Shown: positions 42,861-51,635 of the stretch, in pieces
Layout of the letters: each line of letters begins with the position of its first letter
Position numbering within the stretch: position 1 is the first letter of the stretch
Assembly: GCF_016743795.2 (NCBI RefSeq)
Contig: NZ_CP060138.2
Coordinates: 186,001-250,000 of the forward strand
DNA length: 64,000 nucleotides
Reading direction: 5' to 3'
DNA from: Rickettsia tillamookensis
GTDB lineage: Bacteria; Pseudomonadota; Alphaproteobacteria; Rickettsiales; Rickettsiaceae
Program-made: the position numbers and the translations under genes
Notes under the pieces: model-generated
What the model saw: the letters and a program-made list of their open reading frames with translations, nothing else
What the model was told of the DNA's origin: nothing
Databases searched by the model: none

Positions 42861-43030
42861 CACTGTTCACGGATTTTCAAATTTTGCTTAATTTTATAAT
42901 CTTTCGGTGTAATTTTTATATATTTTTAAGTGTTTAATTACAATTTTTTCAAGTAATAATGGTTTTCGCTTATACTAATTTATATTAGCGATACTCAAAA
43001 ATTGAGAAAACTAAAAACCCGTGAACGCTC
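42861..43030. repeat. Unassigned 170 bp inverted-repeat element
   Basis: Ends cactgttcacggattttc and, inverted, gagcgttcacgggttttt, enclosing about 130 bp of A/T-rich DNA with no ORF. Its size is close to that of R4, but the core does not match R4. It lies in the 498 bp gap between the 67 aa gene and tRNA-Thr, which otherwise holds only an R1 copy. Confidence 0.45.
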
Positions 43031-43102
43031 ACCCTATAAAATAATAAATTAAAATTTTCTATTGATAATAAAAATGGGGTATTGCTAACTAAAAGCGGAT
43101 AT

Positions 43103-43221
43103 CGTCATTGCGAGGAGCGAAGCGACGTAGCAATCTAGAAAAAATAATAAAAAAATTCTGATTTACAGAATTTTTAACTGGATTGCTTCGTCAATTACTG
43201 CATAATTTCCTCGCAATGACG
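43103..43221. repeat. R1 palindromic repeat
   Basis: cgtcattgcgaggagcgaag at the left, tttcctcgcaatgacg at the right, with the central aaaaattctg / cagaattttt hairpin. It lies about 35 bases from the 3' end of tRNA-Thr. Confidence 0.83.
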
Positions 43222-43255
43222 TTAATTTATTAACTAATCTATCTAATGCCAAAAA

Positions 43256-43331
43256 TGGTGCCAATGTGGGGATTTGAACCCCAGACCTACGCATTACGAA
43301 TGCGCCGCTCTACCAGCTGAGCTACATCGGC
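43256..43331 (-). tRNA. trnT: tRNA-Thr (anticodon CGU)
   Basis: Minus strand: acceptor GCCGATG pairing with CATTGGC, D arm GCTC...GAGC, anticodon stem GCGCA / TGCG(T) around loop TTCGTAA with anticodon CGT, T arm with GGTTCAAATCC, discriminator A and encoded CCA (43258-43256). It decodes ACG. It stands alone between repeats, on the same strand as bamA. Confidence 0.94.
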
Positions 43332-43344
43332 AAGGCTGAGATAT

Positions 43345-43450
43345 GTCATTCCTGCGAAAGCAGGAATCTAAGTAAGCATATAAGAAACTATGTAATTTTT
43401 ATCCAATTATTAAGGTTGTTTTACTGGATTCCTGCTTTCGCAGGAATGAC
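43345..43450. repeat. Palindromic repeat with ttcctgcgaaagcaggaa ends
   Basis: gtcattcctgcgaaagcagg then aatct at the left and gattcctgctttcgcaggaa then tgac at the right, 106 bp in all, between tRNA-Thr and the bamA 3' end. One of its ends recurs alone at 11099-11122. Confidence 0.75.
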
Positions 43451-43485
43451 ATAGAACTATGCGACAATGTTTACAATCAGCATTT

Positions 43486-45792
43486 TTATAAATGCGTTGA
43501 AAATCTTAAATGGAAATGCTGCGTATCGTCATATTTCTTCTTCTTAACCGGGAAACCCCAATCCATTCTGATCGGTGCAAAACGTGTTACCCAAATAAAG
43601 CCGAAACCAACGGAAGCTCTAAGCGATTTATCGTTATAAAAACCGTTTGGAGTTTGATATTGTTTCTTATTTAAACCTACTCCCCAGACACTTCCTAAAT
43701 CCATAAAGACTGCACCTGTTAAATTAAACTCTTCAGGTACAGGAGTTGGGAAATTAAGCTCTGTTGAGAATGTATAATATCTCTCACCGCCAAGTCCTTC
43801 ATTAGTGACCTTTTCGCGAGGTCCTACACCACCGCTTGCAAAGCCTCTTAAACTATAATCACCTAAATTAAAGCGATCAGAAATTCTAATAATTTTTCCT
43901 CCAAGCCCTGCAATATCACCACCGGAAGCAGATAATTTTAAAGTAAGTTTGTTATGTATGAAAGATTTATAATATTTACCGTCAACTTCATGTTTTATAT
44001 ATTTGTTATCACCTCCAACGCCGGCAAATTCTTGGGTGCCGCTTACTAAATAACCGTTCTTTGGAACAATTTTATTATCGGTTTGATCATAAGTAATAGT
44101 ATGTCCTATAGCAGAAGTAATAAATCTTCCCATCTGCTCATTTAAGAATATTGAGCTTGATGGACTCGGTGCACTTAAAATATCACGTTTAATTAAATAA
44201 TCTATTTCGTGACCTAAATCCTCTTTAATTTCATAGCCAAGAGAAGTTTTAACCCCTATAGAGTGTAACTTATAGCTTTGATCGGTTGTATTTAATACAC
44301 TAGCACCGCGTCCGGTATAGTTTCTAAAAGCATTTACGCCAAGTGATAAATCACGATCTAAAAAGTGTGGTTCGGTAATACCGCCGTAATAGCTTGTACT
44401 GTTTTTACTTACTTGTACACCGGCATTAAGTAGTTTACCGGTACCGACTAAATTACGCTCTAAGAAAGAGAAACGCCCGAATAAACCGCCGGCAGTATTA
44501 TATCCTAAATCAAACCCTATAGAGGAAGTAGATTTTTCATCAACTTCAACGTTAACATCATATTTATCTTTAGCTTTAGTCGGAGCTAAGCTAATTGCTA
44601 CTTTCTCAAAATAATCTAAATTTCTAAGGTTACGCTCGCCTTTTTCAATATATGAACGGTTAATTATGTCACCTTCTTCTGTTTTAAATTCTCTTCTTAT
44701 AACATGGTCTTCAGTTTTAAGGTTATTAATAATATTAATTTTATTAATATAAACCTTATCAGCTTTCTCAATAATAAATTTAATATCTGCAGTATGATTA
44801 GCACTTTTCATTATATCCGGATAAACATTTACTGCAGGATAACCGTTTGCTGTAAAATATTCTCCGATTTTTTCAGCTATATCATCAACCCTTTTCATAT
44901 TAAAAACCTTGCCTTGCTTAATATTAACAATTTTATTAAGCGGTGTTATATCTATATTAGTTAATTTATTGTCTATTGTAATATTACCGAAGCTATATTT
45001 TTCTCCCTCTTCAATGGAATAGGTAAGGGTAAAATATTCTTTAGTATTATTGAGTTCTGCCGATGCCGAAATTACTCTAAAATCTGCAAAACCTACAGAT
45101 TGATAAAACTCTCTCAGTAATTCTTTATCATACTCCACTCTATCAGGATCGTAAGTATCGTTACTTTCTAAAAAACGAAACCAACGAGATTCTTTAGTTA
45201 AAACAATAGATTTAAGTTCTGAATCACTATAATTTTCATTACCGCTAAAATAAATATATTTAATACCGGTTTTTGGTCCTTCTGCTATATCAAAAATAAC
45301 CTTAACTCTGTTGTTTTCTAAATTTTCGATTTTAGGCGTTACCGTGGTAGCAAAACGTCCGCTACGTTTATAAATTTCTAATATTTTCTTTACATCTAAT
45401 TCAATTTTAGCTTGGCTAAGAGATTCGCCAGACATTGTATAAATTTCTTTAGCGAGCATATTAGTTTTGATTTTAGAATTACCGCTAAATACTACGCTAC
45501 TTATAAAAGGCGTTTCAGTAACGTTAACTATTAAATTACCCTCATTTGTTATATACATATTTATACTTCTAAAAAGTGAGGTGGCATATAAATTTTTTAT
45601 TGCTTCATCTTCTTTAGAATTATTATAGGTTTCTCCTATCTTAAGCTTTAAATAGCTCTCAATAGTAGAACGCTCAACCCTATGGTTACCTTCGATAGTT
45701 ATTTTACGAATTACAGAGTCAGCTAATGAAATATGATAATAAAAAATAGTTAATAATAAAATTGTTAACTTACTAATTGATCTGATTTTCAC
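43486..45792 (-). CDS. bamA: Outer-membrane assembly factor BamA (Omp85)
   Basis: Central subunit of the beta-barrel assembly machine. 768 aa: signal peptide MKIRSISKLTILLLTIFYYH then ISLA, five POTRA repeats (first one VIRKITIEGNHRVERSTIES), then the Omp85 barrel with SFLERNLVGTGKLLNAGVQV, the RISDRFNLGDYSLRGFASGG region that includes the conserved R-G-F/Y loop motif, and the VRMDWGFP-like end (here PIRMDWGFPVKKK). The last residue is Leu rather than the usual aromatic. rseP is upstream on the same strand, a common neighbourhood. Confidence 0.96.
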   Translation of the reverse strand: MKIRSISKLTILLLTIFYYHISLADSVIRKITIEGNHRVERSTIESYLKLKIGETYNNSKEDEAIKNLYATSLFRSINMYITNEGNLIVNVTETPFISSVVFSGNSKIKTNMLAKEIYTMSGESLSQAKIELDVKKILEIYKRSGRFATTVTPKIENLENNRVKVIFDIAEGPKTGIKYIYFSGNENYSDSELKSIVLTKESRWFRFLESNDTYDPDRVEYDKELLREFYQSVGFADFRVISASAELNNTKEYFTLTYSIEEGEKYSFGNITIDNKLTNIDITPLNKIVNIKQGKVFNMKRVDDIAEKIGEYFTANGYPAVNVYPDIMKSANHTADIKFIIEKADKVYINKINIINNLKTEDHVIRREFKTEEGDIINRSYIEKGERNLRNLDYFEKVAISLAPTKAKDKYDVNVEVDEKSTSSIGFDLGYNTAGGLFGRFSFLERNLVGTGKLLNAGVQVSKNSTSYYGGITEPHFLDRDLSLGVNAFRNYTGRGASVLNTTDQSYKLHSIGVKTSLGYEIKEDLGHEIDYLIKRDILSAPSPSSSIFLNEQMGRFITSAIGHTITYDQTDNKIVPKNGYLVSGTQEFAGVGGDNKYIKHEVDGKYYKSFIHNKLTLKLSASGGDIAGLGGKIIRISDRFNLGDYSLRGFASGGVGPREKVTNEGLGGERYYTFSTELNFPTPVPEEFNLTGAVFMDLGSVWGVGLNKKQYQTPNGFYNDKSLRASVGFGFIWVTRFAPIRMDWGFPVKKKKYDDTQHFHLRFSTHL

Positions 45793-45872
45793 CTAAAACC
45801 TTCTTTAAGATTTAATTTAAATTTCTAATGTTTAAATACGATGTCATTCCCGCATGGGGCGATTCTGCCAGT

Positions 45873-45949
45873 GTCATCCCGCGACTTGATCGCGGGATCC
45901 AGTCTTTTTAAATTTTTTTCTGGATACCGTGGACAAGCCACGGTATGAC
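45873..45949. repeat. R2 palindromic repeat (short form)
   Basis: gtcatcccgcgacttgatcg then cgggatccag, a minimal centre, and ctggataccgtggacaagcc then acggtatgac, between bamA and rseP. A fragment of another arm (gtcattcccgcatggggcg) lies just to its left. Confidence 0.8.
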
Positions 45950-46065
45950 ACCGAATGCGTTTTCCGATCCACGTACCACTACCACGGGATGACAGGTGCA
46001 TTTAAACGTAATTAATGTACTCCACTATAGTAGATAATATAAACGAGAGCAAGCAAATCTATAAT

Positions 46066-47139
46066 TTAGGAAAATAAATTTTGTATATCGTTGGAAATAG
46101 AGATTATAATAAGAAAAATTATTATTGCCGTTCCTAATTGTAATAAAATATTTTTAGTTTTAGGATTCGGTAATTTACCTGTAATTGCTTCATATAATAT
46201 AAATACTAAATGTCCGCCGTCAAGCACCGGTATAGGTAGTAAGTTAAGTAACCCTAAATTAACGGAAAGCATTGCTATAAATAATAGATACATTTGGGTT
46301 CCACCAGCTATAGATTTTCCTGACTCTTTAGCAATAGCTACCGGTCCTCCTATCTCATCGAATGAACGTTTTCCTACAATCATTTGCGATATTGCTTTTA
46401 GAGTTAAAGCAGACATATCTATAGTAGTATTAATAGCTTCCCAAAATCCTCTTAAAATTCCTATTTTAGTATGAATAGGTTCATTTTTAGCTATAATACC
46501 GATGCGAAGAGTTTTCTTAACTTTCTTTTCTTCGGGAGGCGATATAATTATTTCTTGAGGCATTATATTAACGGTAAATTCTTCACTTTTTCTTTCTATA
46601 GTTAAAGTAGAAGAGCTAAAGCCGTTAATTAATATCTCTCTCTGTACGTCCCCGAAATCTTTAACAGATTTATCGTTAACCTTAACAATTTTATCTCCTT
46701 CTCTTAAGTCTGCTCTCTCTGCCGGTGATGAAGCTACCACATCACCTATTATAGGAGGAATCTCTGTTTTTCCAAAGTAACAATAAAAACCTGCAAATAT
46801 TATTACGGCAAGTAAATAATTAATGAGCGGTCCTGCCGCAACTATTAAAAAACGTTCTAAACAAGATTTAGCATAAAAAGCTACTTTTTCGTCAACTTCT
46901 TTAGTCTTATCCATAAGGCTGCGATCATAGCCGTAAATCTTGACATAACCGCCAAGCGGTATAAGACAAATCTTCCACCTAACTCCTCTTGTATCGGTAA
47001 TGCCTATTAGTTCTTTACCGAAACCTATCGAGAATTCTTCAACTTTTACATTAAAATATCTAGCAATACAATAATGCCCAAATTCATGGATAAATACCAA
47101 GATACTGATAGTTATAATAAATCCGATTATAGAAAGCAT
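46066..47139 (-). CDS. rseP: Site-2 intramembrane metalloprotease RseP
   Basis: Zinc protease that cuts transmembrane anti-sigma factors and cleared signal peptides within the inner membrane. 357 aa with HEFGH in the first helix ([14 protein letters not shown]), a PDZ domain around [20 protein letters not shown], and [13 protein letters not shown] carrying the third metal ligand near the C-terminus. About four transmembrane helices. RPE1 copy c begins four bases before its start codon, so its ribosome-binding region lies in the repeat. Confidence 0.96.
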   Translation of the reverse strand: MLSIIGFIITISILVFIHEFGHYCIARYFNVKVEEFSIGFGKELIGITDTRGVRWKICLIPLGGYVKIYGYDRSLMDKTKEVDEKVAFYAKSCLERFLIVAAGPLINYLLAVIIFAGFYCYFGKTEIPPIIGDVVASSPAERADLREGDKIVKVNDKSVKDFGDVQREILINGFSSSTLTIERKSEEFTVNIMPQEIIISPPEEKKVKKTLRIGIIAKNEPIHTKIGILRGFWEAINTTIDMSALTLKAISQMIVGKRSFDEIGGPVAIAKESGKSIAGGTQMYLLFIAMLSVNLGLLNLLPIPVLDGGHLVFILYEAITGKLPNPKTKNILLQLGTAIIIFLIIISISNDIQNLFS

Positions 47140-47142
47140 AAA

Positions 47143-47270
47143 TTATACTCGTTTTATTTGAAAAATTGGCGGCGTTACTTCTCGCTTATAATCCTCACGT
47201 ATTATATATACGCTGCGGTTATAAGCTTCAAAGTGCCTTGCTCTTTTCCAAATAAAACTTCGTCTACGCA
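47143..47270 (+). repeat. RPE1 copy c, immediately upstream of rseP
   Basis: Blocks ttatactcgttttatttgaa then aaattggcggcg, cctcacgtattatatatacg then ctgcgg, cttgctcttttccaaataaa then acttcgtctac. The left end is four bases from the rseP start codon (minus strand). Confidence 0.75.
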
Positions 47271-47384
47271 TTTTCATATTTTTTATAAGTTTACTAATAA
47301 GTTATTTTAAGGTATAAATTGCAAGATTATAGATATCGTTTCGTTGTTGCGAGTGATATTGTTGTAGGGTTTGAGTTTCTTAAT

Positions 47385-47462
47385 GTCATCCCGCGACTTG
47401 ATCGCGGGATCCAGTCTTTTTTATTTTTTTTTCTGGATACCGTGGTCAAGCCACGGTATGAC
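47385..47462. repeat. R2 palindromic repeat (short form) upstream of nusB
   Basis: gtcatcccgcgacttgatcg then cgggatccag and ctggataccgtggtcaagcc then acggtatgac, 58 bases before nusB. The flanks cgttgttgcgagtgatattg and actcactcgcaataacaaaa are a further, imperfect, inverted pair. Together with RPE1 copy c it fills the 380 bp rseP-nusB divergent gap. Confidence 0.78.
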
Positions 47463-47519
47463 CCTGAACGTAATACTCACTCGCAATAACAAAAATTAAA
47501 TTTTAAATTTCTTTTCTCT

Positions 47520-47990
47520 ATGAGTTCAAATAAAATTAATAAAAAGTCGATTGCACGTATTGCAGCAGTGCAAGCTATTTATCAAAACATATTGCAAAAT
47601 AACGACGATATGGATGATATCATGCAGAATGTACTTTCTTTTTATCAAAATAATAATTCTATAACAGATTCACCTGAGAATTTAAAAATATCACTAAGTA
47701 TAAGTCATTTTAAAATGCTGGTAAAGTCAGTATTTGAAAATATTAATAAACTAGACGAAATTATCGACAATCATTTAACAAATGATAAAGATCCTGCACA
47801 TATGCCGATCTTACTCCGAGCTTTATTGCGGGTTAGTATATGTGAGCTATTATTTTGCCCTACTACTCCTGCTAAAGTAGTAATCAACGAATATACGGAC
47901 ATAGCAAATGATATGTTAAATGAGAATGAAATTGGTTTTGTTAATTCCGTATTAGACACAATAGCCAAAGAGCATACTCGTTTAATTTGA
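47520..47990 (+). CDS. nusB: Transcription antitermination factor NusB
   Basis: RNA-binding factor for rRNA antitermination. 156 aa all-helical: [18 protein letters not shown], then [40 protein letters not shown] and [13 protein letters not shown], ending with the family-typical [13 protein letters not shown]. The last four codons (TRLI) and the stop align with the left end of RPE1 elements, so the natural end has been supplied by the repeat. Confidence 0.95.
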   Translation: MSSNKINKKSIARIAAVQAIYQNILQNNDDMDDIMQNVLSFYQNNNSITDSPENLKISLSISHFKMLVKSVFENINKLDEIIDNHLTNDKDPAHMPILLRALLRVSICELLFCPTTPAKVVINEYTDIANDMLNENEIGFVNSVLDTIAKEHTRLI

Positions 47991-48227
47991 AAAATTGGCT
48001 ACAGCGTATTTCAGAAAGCTTGATACAAGCGAATTTTGCAGGATTCGCCTGTGCTCACGTAGTATATCTACGCTGCGCAGGCTTACCTTTAAATTCATCT
48101 TGTCTGAAGCTTTCTGAAATACGCTGTAAGTTGTCCTATAAGTACGCAGGTAGCCACGTATTAAGTATACGCTCCGCTCCTCGTCTTATGGACTCCTTGC
48201 TCTTTTCCAAATTAAACTTCGTCTGCT
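47973..48227 (+). repeat. RPE1 copy d, interrupted by RPE2
   Basis: Left part catactcgtttaatttgaaa then aattggct; right part cacgtattaagtatacgctc, cgctcctcgtcttatggact, ccttgctcttttccaaatta then aacttcgtctgc. Between them lies a complete RPE2 (48001-48127). A 94-codon ORF running through both is judged spurious. Confidence 0.82.
48001..48127 (+). mobile_element. RPE2 element nested inside RPE1
   Basis: 127 bp bounded by a perfect 20-bp inverted repeat, acagcgtatttcagaaagct. Inside are gcgaattttgcaggattcgc and a central ctcacgtagtatatctacgc hairpin. Flanking RPE1 blocks are continuous when it is removed. A relative lies in frame in the SDHAF4-like gene. Confidence 0.78.
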
Positions 48228-48260
48228 TATTCTTCATTTATTTAAAGTATAAAAGATTTT

Positions 48261-48944
48261 ATGACAAATAATTTAAGCGGTTATAGAAATAAATTCGTTA
48301 GAGTTAAGACTTCTAAAAAACGTACCGTCTCTTCTAGTAATTGGCTTAGACGCCAATTAAACGATCCGTATGTTGCAAAAGCACGTATAGAAGGCTTTAG
48401 GTCGAGAGCTGCATATAAACTACTTGAAATCCATGAAAAATTTAAACTTTTTAATTCTAACATGAAAATTGTTGATCTAGGAGCAGCTCCTGGGGGGTGG
48501 AGTCAAGTAGCTTCCAAGCTTATTAAAGCTTCAGATAATAGCTTAAATAATAAAATAATCTCTATCGATTTGTTAGAAATCGAACCTATTGCCGGAGTTG
48601 AGTTTTTTCAAAAAGACTTTTTTAAAGAAAATACGGAAGAATTAATTATTCAGGCTTTAGACGGTAAAGCTGATATAGTAATGAGTGATATGGCATCAAA
48701 TACCATAGGTCATAAAGCTACAGACCATATAAGAACCTTACTTTTATGTGAACAAGCTTTTGAATTTGCTTTAAAAGTACTAAAGCCCTCAGGTCATTTT
48801 ATTGCTAAAATTTTTCGTGGCGGTGCAGAAAATGAATTATTAAATAAAGTGAAGCGTGAATTTAGAACGGTGAAACATTTTAAACCTTCATCCAGCCGTA
48901 GCGAATCTACGGAAATCTATTTAGTTGCTCTAAATAAGAAATAA
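48261..48944 (+). CDS. rlmE: 23S rRNA (uridine-2'-O-)-methyltransferase RlmE (FtsJ/RrmJ)
   Basis: Methylates U2552 in the A loop of 23S rRNA. 227 aa: SAM-binding [16 protein letters not shown], the K-D-K-E active site read as K in [14 protein letters not shown], Asp in [17 protein letters not shown], Lys in [11 protein letters not shown], and Glu in [13 protein letters not shown]. The basic N-terminal extension ([20 protein letters not shown]) is typical of rickettsial copies. RPE1 copy d with a nested RPE2 lies directly upstream. Confidence 0.96.
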   Translation: MTNNLSGYRNKFVRVKTSKKRTVSSSNWLRRQLNDPYVAKARIEGFRSRAAYKLLEIHEKFKLFNSNMKIVDLGAAPGGWSQVASKLIKASDNSLNNKIISIDLLEIEPIAGVEFFQKDFFKENTEELIIQALDGKADIVMSDMASNTIGHKATDHIRTLLLCEQAFEFALKVLKPSGHFIAKIFRGGAENELLNKVKREFRTVKHFKPSSSRSESTEIYLVALNKK

Positions 48945-48952
48945 TCAATATG

Positions 48953-48978
48953 AAAGGCGAAAGATGGTTTTCGCCTTT
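48953..48978. terminator. Hairpin between convergent genes rlmE and the lipase-like gene
   Basis: Stem AAAGGCGAAA / TTTTCGCCTTT around a 5-base loop, nine bases after the rlmE stop. It touches the stop of the convergent gene, so it could serve both directions, but neither side has a long T run. Confidence 0.5.
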
Positions 48979-50038
48979 AACATACTAGAGGACATAGATG
49001 ATAATTACTTATATCTCCTGTTGTTTTGACTTCCTGAGTGTATTCTTGATTGCAGCTTTGAAAATTATTATATATCCCAACTAAATTAGCTCCGGTTTCA
49101 GTTTCAACTATTTGATTATATAAATTAGTTTTTAAGTTTAGAGTATTTTTAGCATATTTTTGTGTTCCTGCTTCCCAATCATCTATGGTTAAAGTAATAT
49201 TCTGTTTTAAATCAGAAAAATTAACAAGTCCATGTTTACTGATTCCGGCTATTATTTCCTCAAAGCCTTCGACTATTCCATTAATTCCTAGATATTTTGT
49301 AGCTTTTTGCTTGGCAAAATTATATAAATATGATGCCCATTCTTCTGATTGTGATAGTCCTGTTTTTTTACCAGGAAGAACCATTGTTGTTTTTCCCAAA
49401 TGCTTATTAGTAATATTAATAAGATTATGTTTTGCATTATATATCTTAGAATGGGTAGCTAGCTCTTCTATTGGAGTTGTTACTTTTCCGGTAAATAAAT
49501 TTTTTTCTATGCCTCTTTCAATTATTGGTTTTGAGCCAGGGCTGTCAAAAGTTGTAGATTTATTAAAATGTAAGTTGCGAGAATGTATTTCTACTGAAGT
49601 TAAATCTGCAGTTATTGCTCCAAGTGAATGACCGCTAGTATTAAAAATATATTCTGTGGCTTTACTTAAGCCGCCTAATTTGTTAATTACTTCATTAACA
49701 AATTCCTGAAGTGGAGTTAGTTTAGTAGGTAAATAATGAAGAGCGATAAGTAAGTCGTCTAGTAAATCATATATATTGAATTTTGTACCGGCACTAGCAA
49801 TATGAACTTCTTTAGTTTCTTTATTTATAAATGCAACAGCTTTATAACCATATTTAGCAGTGTTGACATAATCACATGAAGCAGTCAGTATTTCCCAGCC
49901 GCTATCTGTTAATTGTTCATTGACCTTTGATGCTTCTAGATTATAAACATTTAAATCATCTGTTTTATATGCGAGGTCTAACCCTATATAAGCAAGTTTT
50001 TTAGTGCTAATATGTTTAGAATTTTTGTGCTTAGACAT
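48977..50038 (-). CDS. Lipase-like alpha/beta hydrolase (GHSLG), downstream paralogue
   Basis: 353 aa from the ATG at 50038, chosen because GAGG lies five bases before it; a longer frame starts at 50095 without such a site. The nucleophile elbow GHSLG (Ser138) occurs in YIFNTSGHSLGAITADL, followed by FNKSTTFDSPGSKPII, which may carry the acid residue. Class-3 lipase-like proteins have this spacing. About half the residues match the neighbour at 50445-51563, for example LDLAYKTDD, YGYKAVAFINKETKEVHIAS and the C-terminal layout. No signal peptide. Function (lipase, phospholipase or other esterase) is inferred only from the motif. Confidence 0.7.
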   Translation of the reverse strand: MSKHKNSKHISTKKLAYIGLDLAYKTDDLNVYNLEASKVNEQLTDSGWEILTASCDYVNTAKYGYKAVAFINKETKEVHIASAGTKFNIYDLLDDLLIALHYLPTKLTPLQEFVNEVINKLGGLSKATEYIFNTSGHSLGAITADLTSVEIHSRNLHFNKSTTFDSPGSKPIIERGIEKNLFTGKVTTPIEELATHSKIYNAKHNLINITNKHLGKTTMVLPGKKTGLSQSEEWASYLYNFAKQKATKYLGINGIVEGFEEIIAGISKHGLVNFSDLKQNITLTIDDWEAGTQKYAKNTLNLKTNLYNQIVETETGANLVGIYNNFQSCNQEYTQEVKTTGDISNYHLCPLVC

Positions 50039-50191
50039 ATCTACCTCTTTTTTAACTTGTGACCATATTTTATGGTAATTTGAAATAAAAGTCAACTAAT
50101 TAGTTAATGTTTATTAAGATATAGAATATGAATCTGTTTTAAAATATTCTGTAAGACACAGTAAATTAAAAATTTATAGAGTGGCTTAAAG

Positions 50192-50228
50192 TAAAAAACC
50201 ATCAGCTATTTATCAATAATTGATGGTA
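50192..50228 (-). terminator. Intrinsic terminator after the lipase-like gene and its small partner
   Basis: Minus strand: ACCATCA, a loop of 16, TGATGGT, then six T. It lies about 30 bases after the stop of the 64 aa ORF and separates the two lipase-like genes into different transcripts. Confidence 0.68.
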
Positions 50229-50256
50229 ATTTAGATTGTAATTAAAGTATAAAAAT

Positions 50257-50451
50257 TTACTTTCCTATTAGAGATACTTCTACCCATTCGTCTTCAATAT
50301 CTTTTGACTCTAAGTTAGGTGCTTCTATTACTTCCGGAGTTGTATTTGAAATAGTATCAATAGTGTTTTTACAAGTTTCTACTATGTCTGAAATAGTATT
50401 AGCCCCACTGCGTGCTAGTCTAGCAATACCAAAAACAACATACTCTAACAT
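50257..50451 (-). CDS. Small protein, 64 aa, coupled to the lipase-like gene
   Basis: Starts with ATG overlapping the last 7 bases of the upstream lipase-like gene, so translation is probably coupled. MLEYVVFGIARLARSGANTI is amphipathic, the middle carries Thr/Ile repeats (DIVETCKNTIDTISNTT) and the tail DEWVEVSLIGK is acidic then neutral. No family recognised. It could be a partner, chaperone or inhibitor of the hydrolase. The downstream paralogue lacks such an ORF. Confidence 0.55.
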   Translation of the reverse strand: MLEYVVFGIARLARSGANTISDIVETCKNTIDTISNTTPEVIEAPNLESKDIEDEWVEVSLIGK

Positions 50452-51563
50452 ATCATTGATATTAAATTATTATTTATATTGCCTATTTGTTCAACTTCCA
50501 TAGCACAAGATTGTTGCAAATCATTATATGCCCAATGGAATACATCTACTCCAACCATACTAGTATATTCATCATCAGTAATTCTAGTGGTATCTAGTAA
50601 ATATACGTCCTTGCCGCTAGATGGAATAGCTTTAAGTTTTTGAGTATCTTCGTTATTTTCTAATATTTGTTCTTTCCAATCGGCTATAGGTAAAACAGCA
50701 TTACCTTTTAAATCAGCAAAATTCTTTAGCTTATGATTGTTTAATCCTTCAACCATTTTATTAATACCTAGATATTCTGCAGCTTTGTAAGCGGCAGAGC
50801 CAGCCATATTATATAAATATGTTCCCCATCCTTCTGCTTTTGATGATTCTGATTTCTCGATATTATTTACTTTCGGTAGAACTAAGTTTATTTTACCGGC
50901 ATGATTATTAGTAGTATTAATAATATTAGGTTTTGCATTATATACCTCGGAATGTTTAGCTAACTCTTCTAGCGGAGTTAGTACTTTTCCGGTAAATAAA
51001 TCCTGATTTATAGCGTATTTAATTACTTCTTGTGAACCTGGGCTGTCAAAGGTTACAGATTTATTAAAATTTAAATTACGAGAATGTAATTCTACGCCGG
51101 TTAAATCCGCAACTATTGCTCCAAGTGAATGACCGCTAGTCTCAAAAATATATTCTGCAGCTTTCTCAATACCGCCTATTTTTTCAATTACTTCATCAAC
51201 AAATTTTTGAGCCGTTTTTAGTTTATTAGGAGCATAATGGAAAGTGATAAGTGCATCATCCCATACGTCATTCATATCTGCTTTTGTGCCGGCACTAGAA
51301 ATATGAACGACTTTAGTTTCCTTATTTATAAATGCAACAGCTTTATAACCATATTGAGCTGTATTTGAATTATCACAAGAAGCAGCAAGTATTTCAAATC
51401 CACTACCTACTAAATGATTACCATCTGTCGTTAATGCTTCTGCAAGGTATCGATTTGTATCATCTGTCTTGTACGCAAGATTTACTCCTAAATGGGCAAA
51501 TTCCTTATGATTTATAGCATTTGTAGGAATTTCTGCTTTATTCACAAATTCAAAATTTTCCAT
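50445..51563 (-). CDS. Lipase-like alpha/beta hydrolase (GHSLG), upstream paralogue
   Basis: 372 aa with nucleophile elbow GHSLG (Ser146) in YIFETSGHSLGAIVADL, then FNKSVTFDSPGSQEVI. The N-terminal part has LGVNLAYKTDDTNRYLAEAL and YGYKAVAFINKETKVVHISS, and the C-terminus ends NINNNLISMIC. It shares these blocks with the gene at 48977-50038, so the pair arose by duplication. No signal peptide or lipobox, so if exported it would need a non-Sec route. I recognise it as lipase class 3-like only; its catalytic His is not certain from inspection. Confidence 0.72.
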   Translation of the reverse strand: MENFEFVNKAEIPTNAINHKEFAHLGVNLAYKTDDTNRYLAEALTTDGNHLVGSGFEILAASCDNSNTAQYGYKAVAFINKETKVVHISSAGTKADMNDVWDDALITFHYAPNKLKTAQKFVDEVIEKIGGIEKAAEYIFETSGHSLGAIVADLTGVELHSRNLNFNKSVTFDSPGSQEVIKYAINQDLFTGKVLTPLEELAKHSEVYNAKPNIINTTNNHAGKINLVLPKVNNIEKSESSKAEGWGTYLYNMAGSAAYKAAEYLGINKMVEGLNNHKLKNFADLKGNAVLPIADWKEQILENNEDTQKLKAIPSSGKDVYLLDTTRITDDEYTSMVGVDVFHWAYNDLQQSCAMEVEQIGNINNNLISMIC

Positions 51564-51635
51564 ATGTTTTTCAACCTATTTATATCTAAGTTACCATAAA
51601 ATACGGTATTTATTAACAAATGTCAAGCATTAATA

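Noticed and set aside
47987..48271. 94-codon ORF between nusB and rlmE
   Set aside because: Read entirely from RPE1 and the nested RPE2; such elements stay open in several frames.
49185..49631. 148-codon plus-strand ORF opposite a lipase-like gene
   Set aside because: Antisense to the paralogue whose conserved blocks (GHSLG and others) are clearly on the minus strand.
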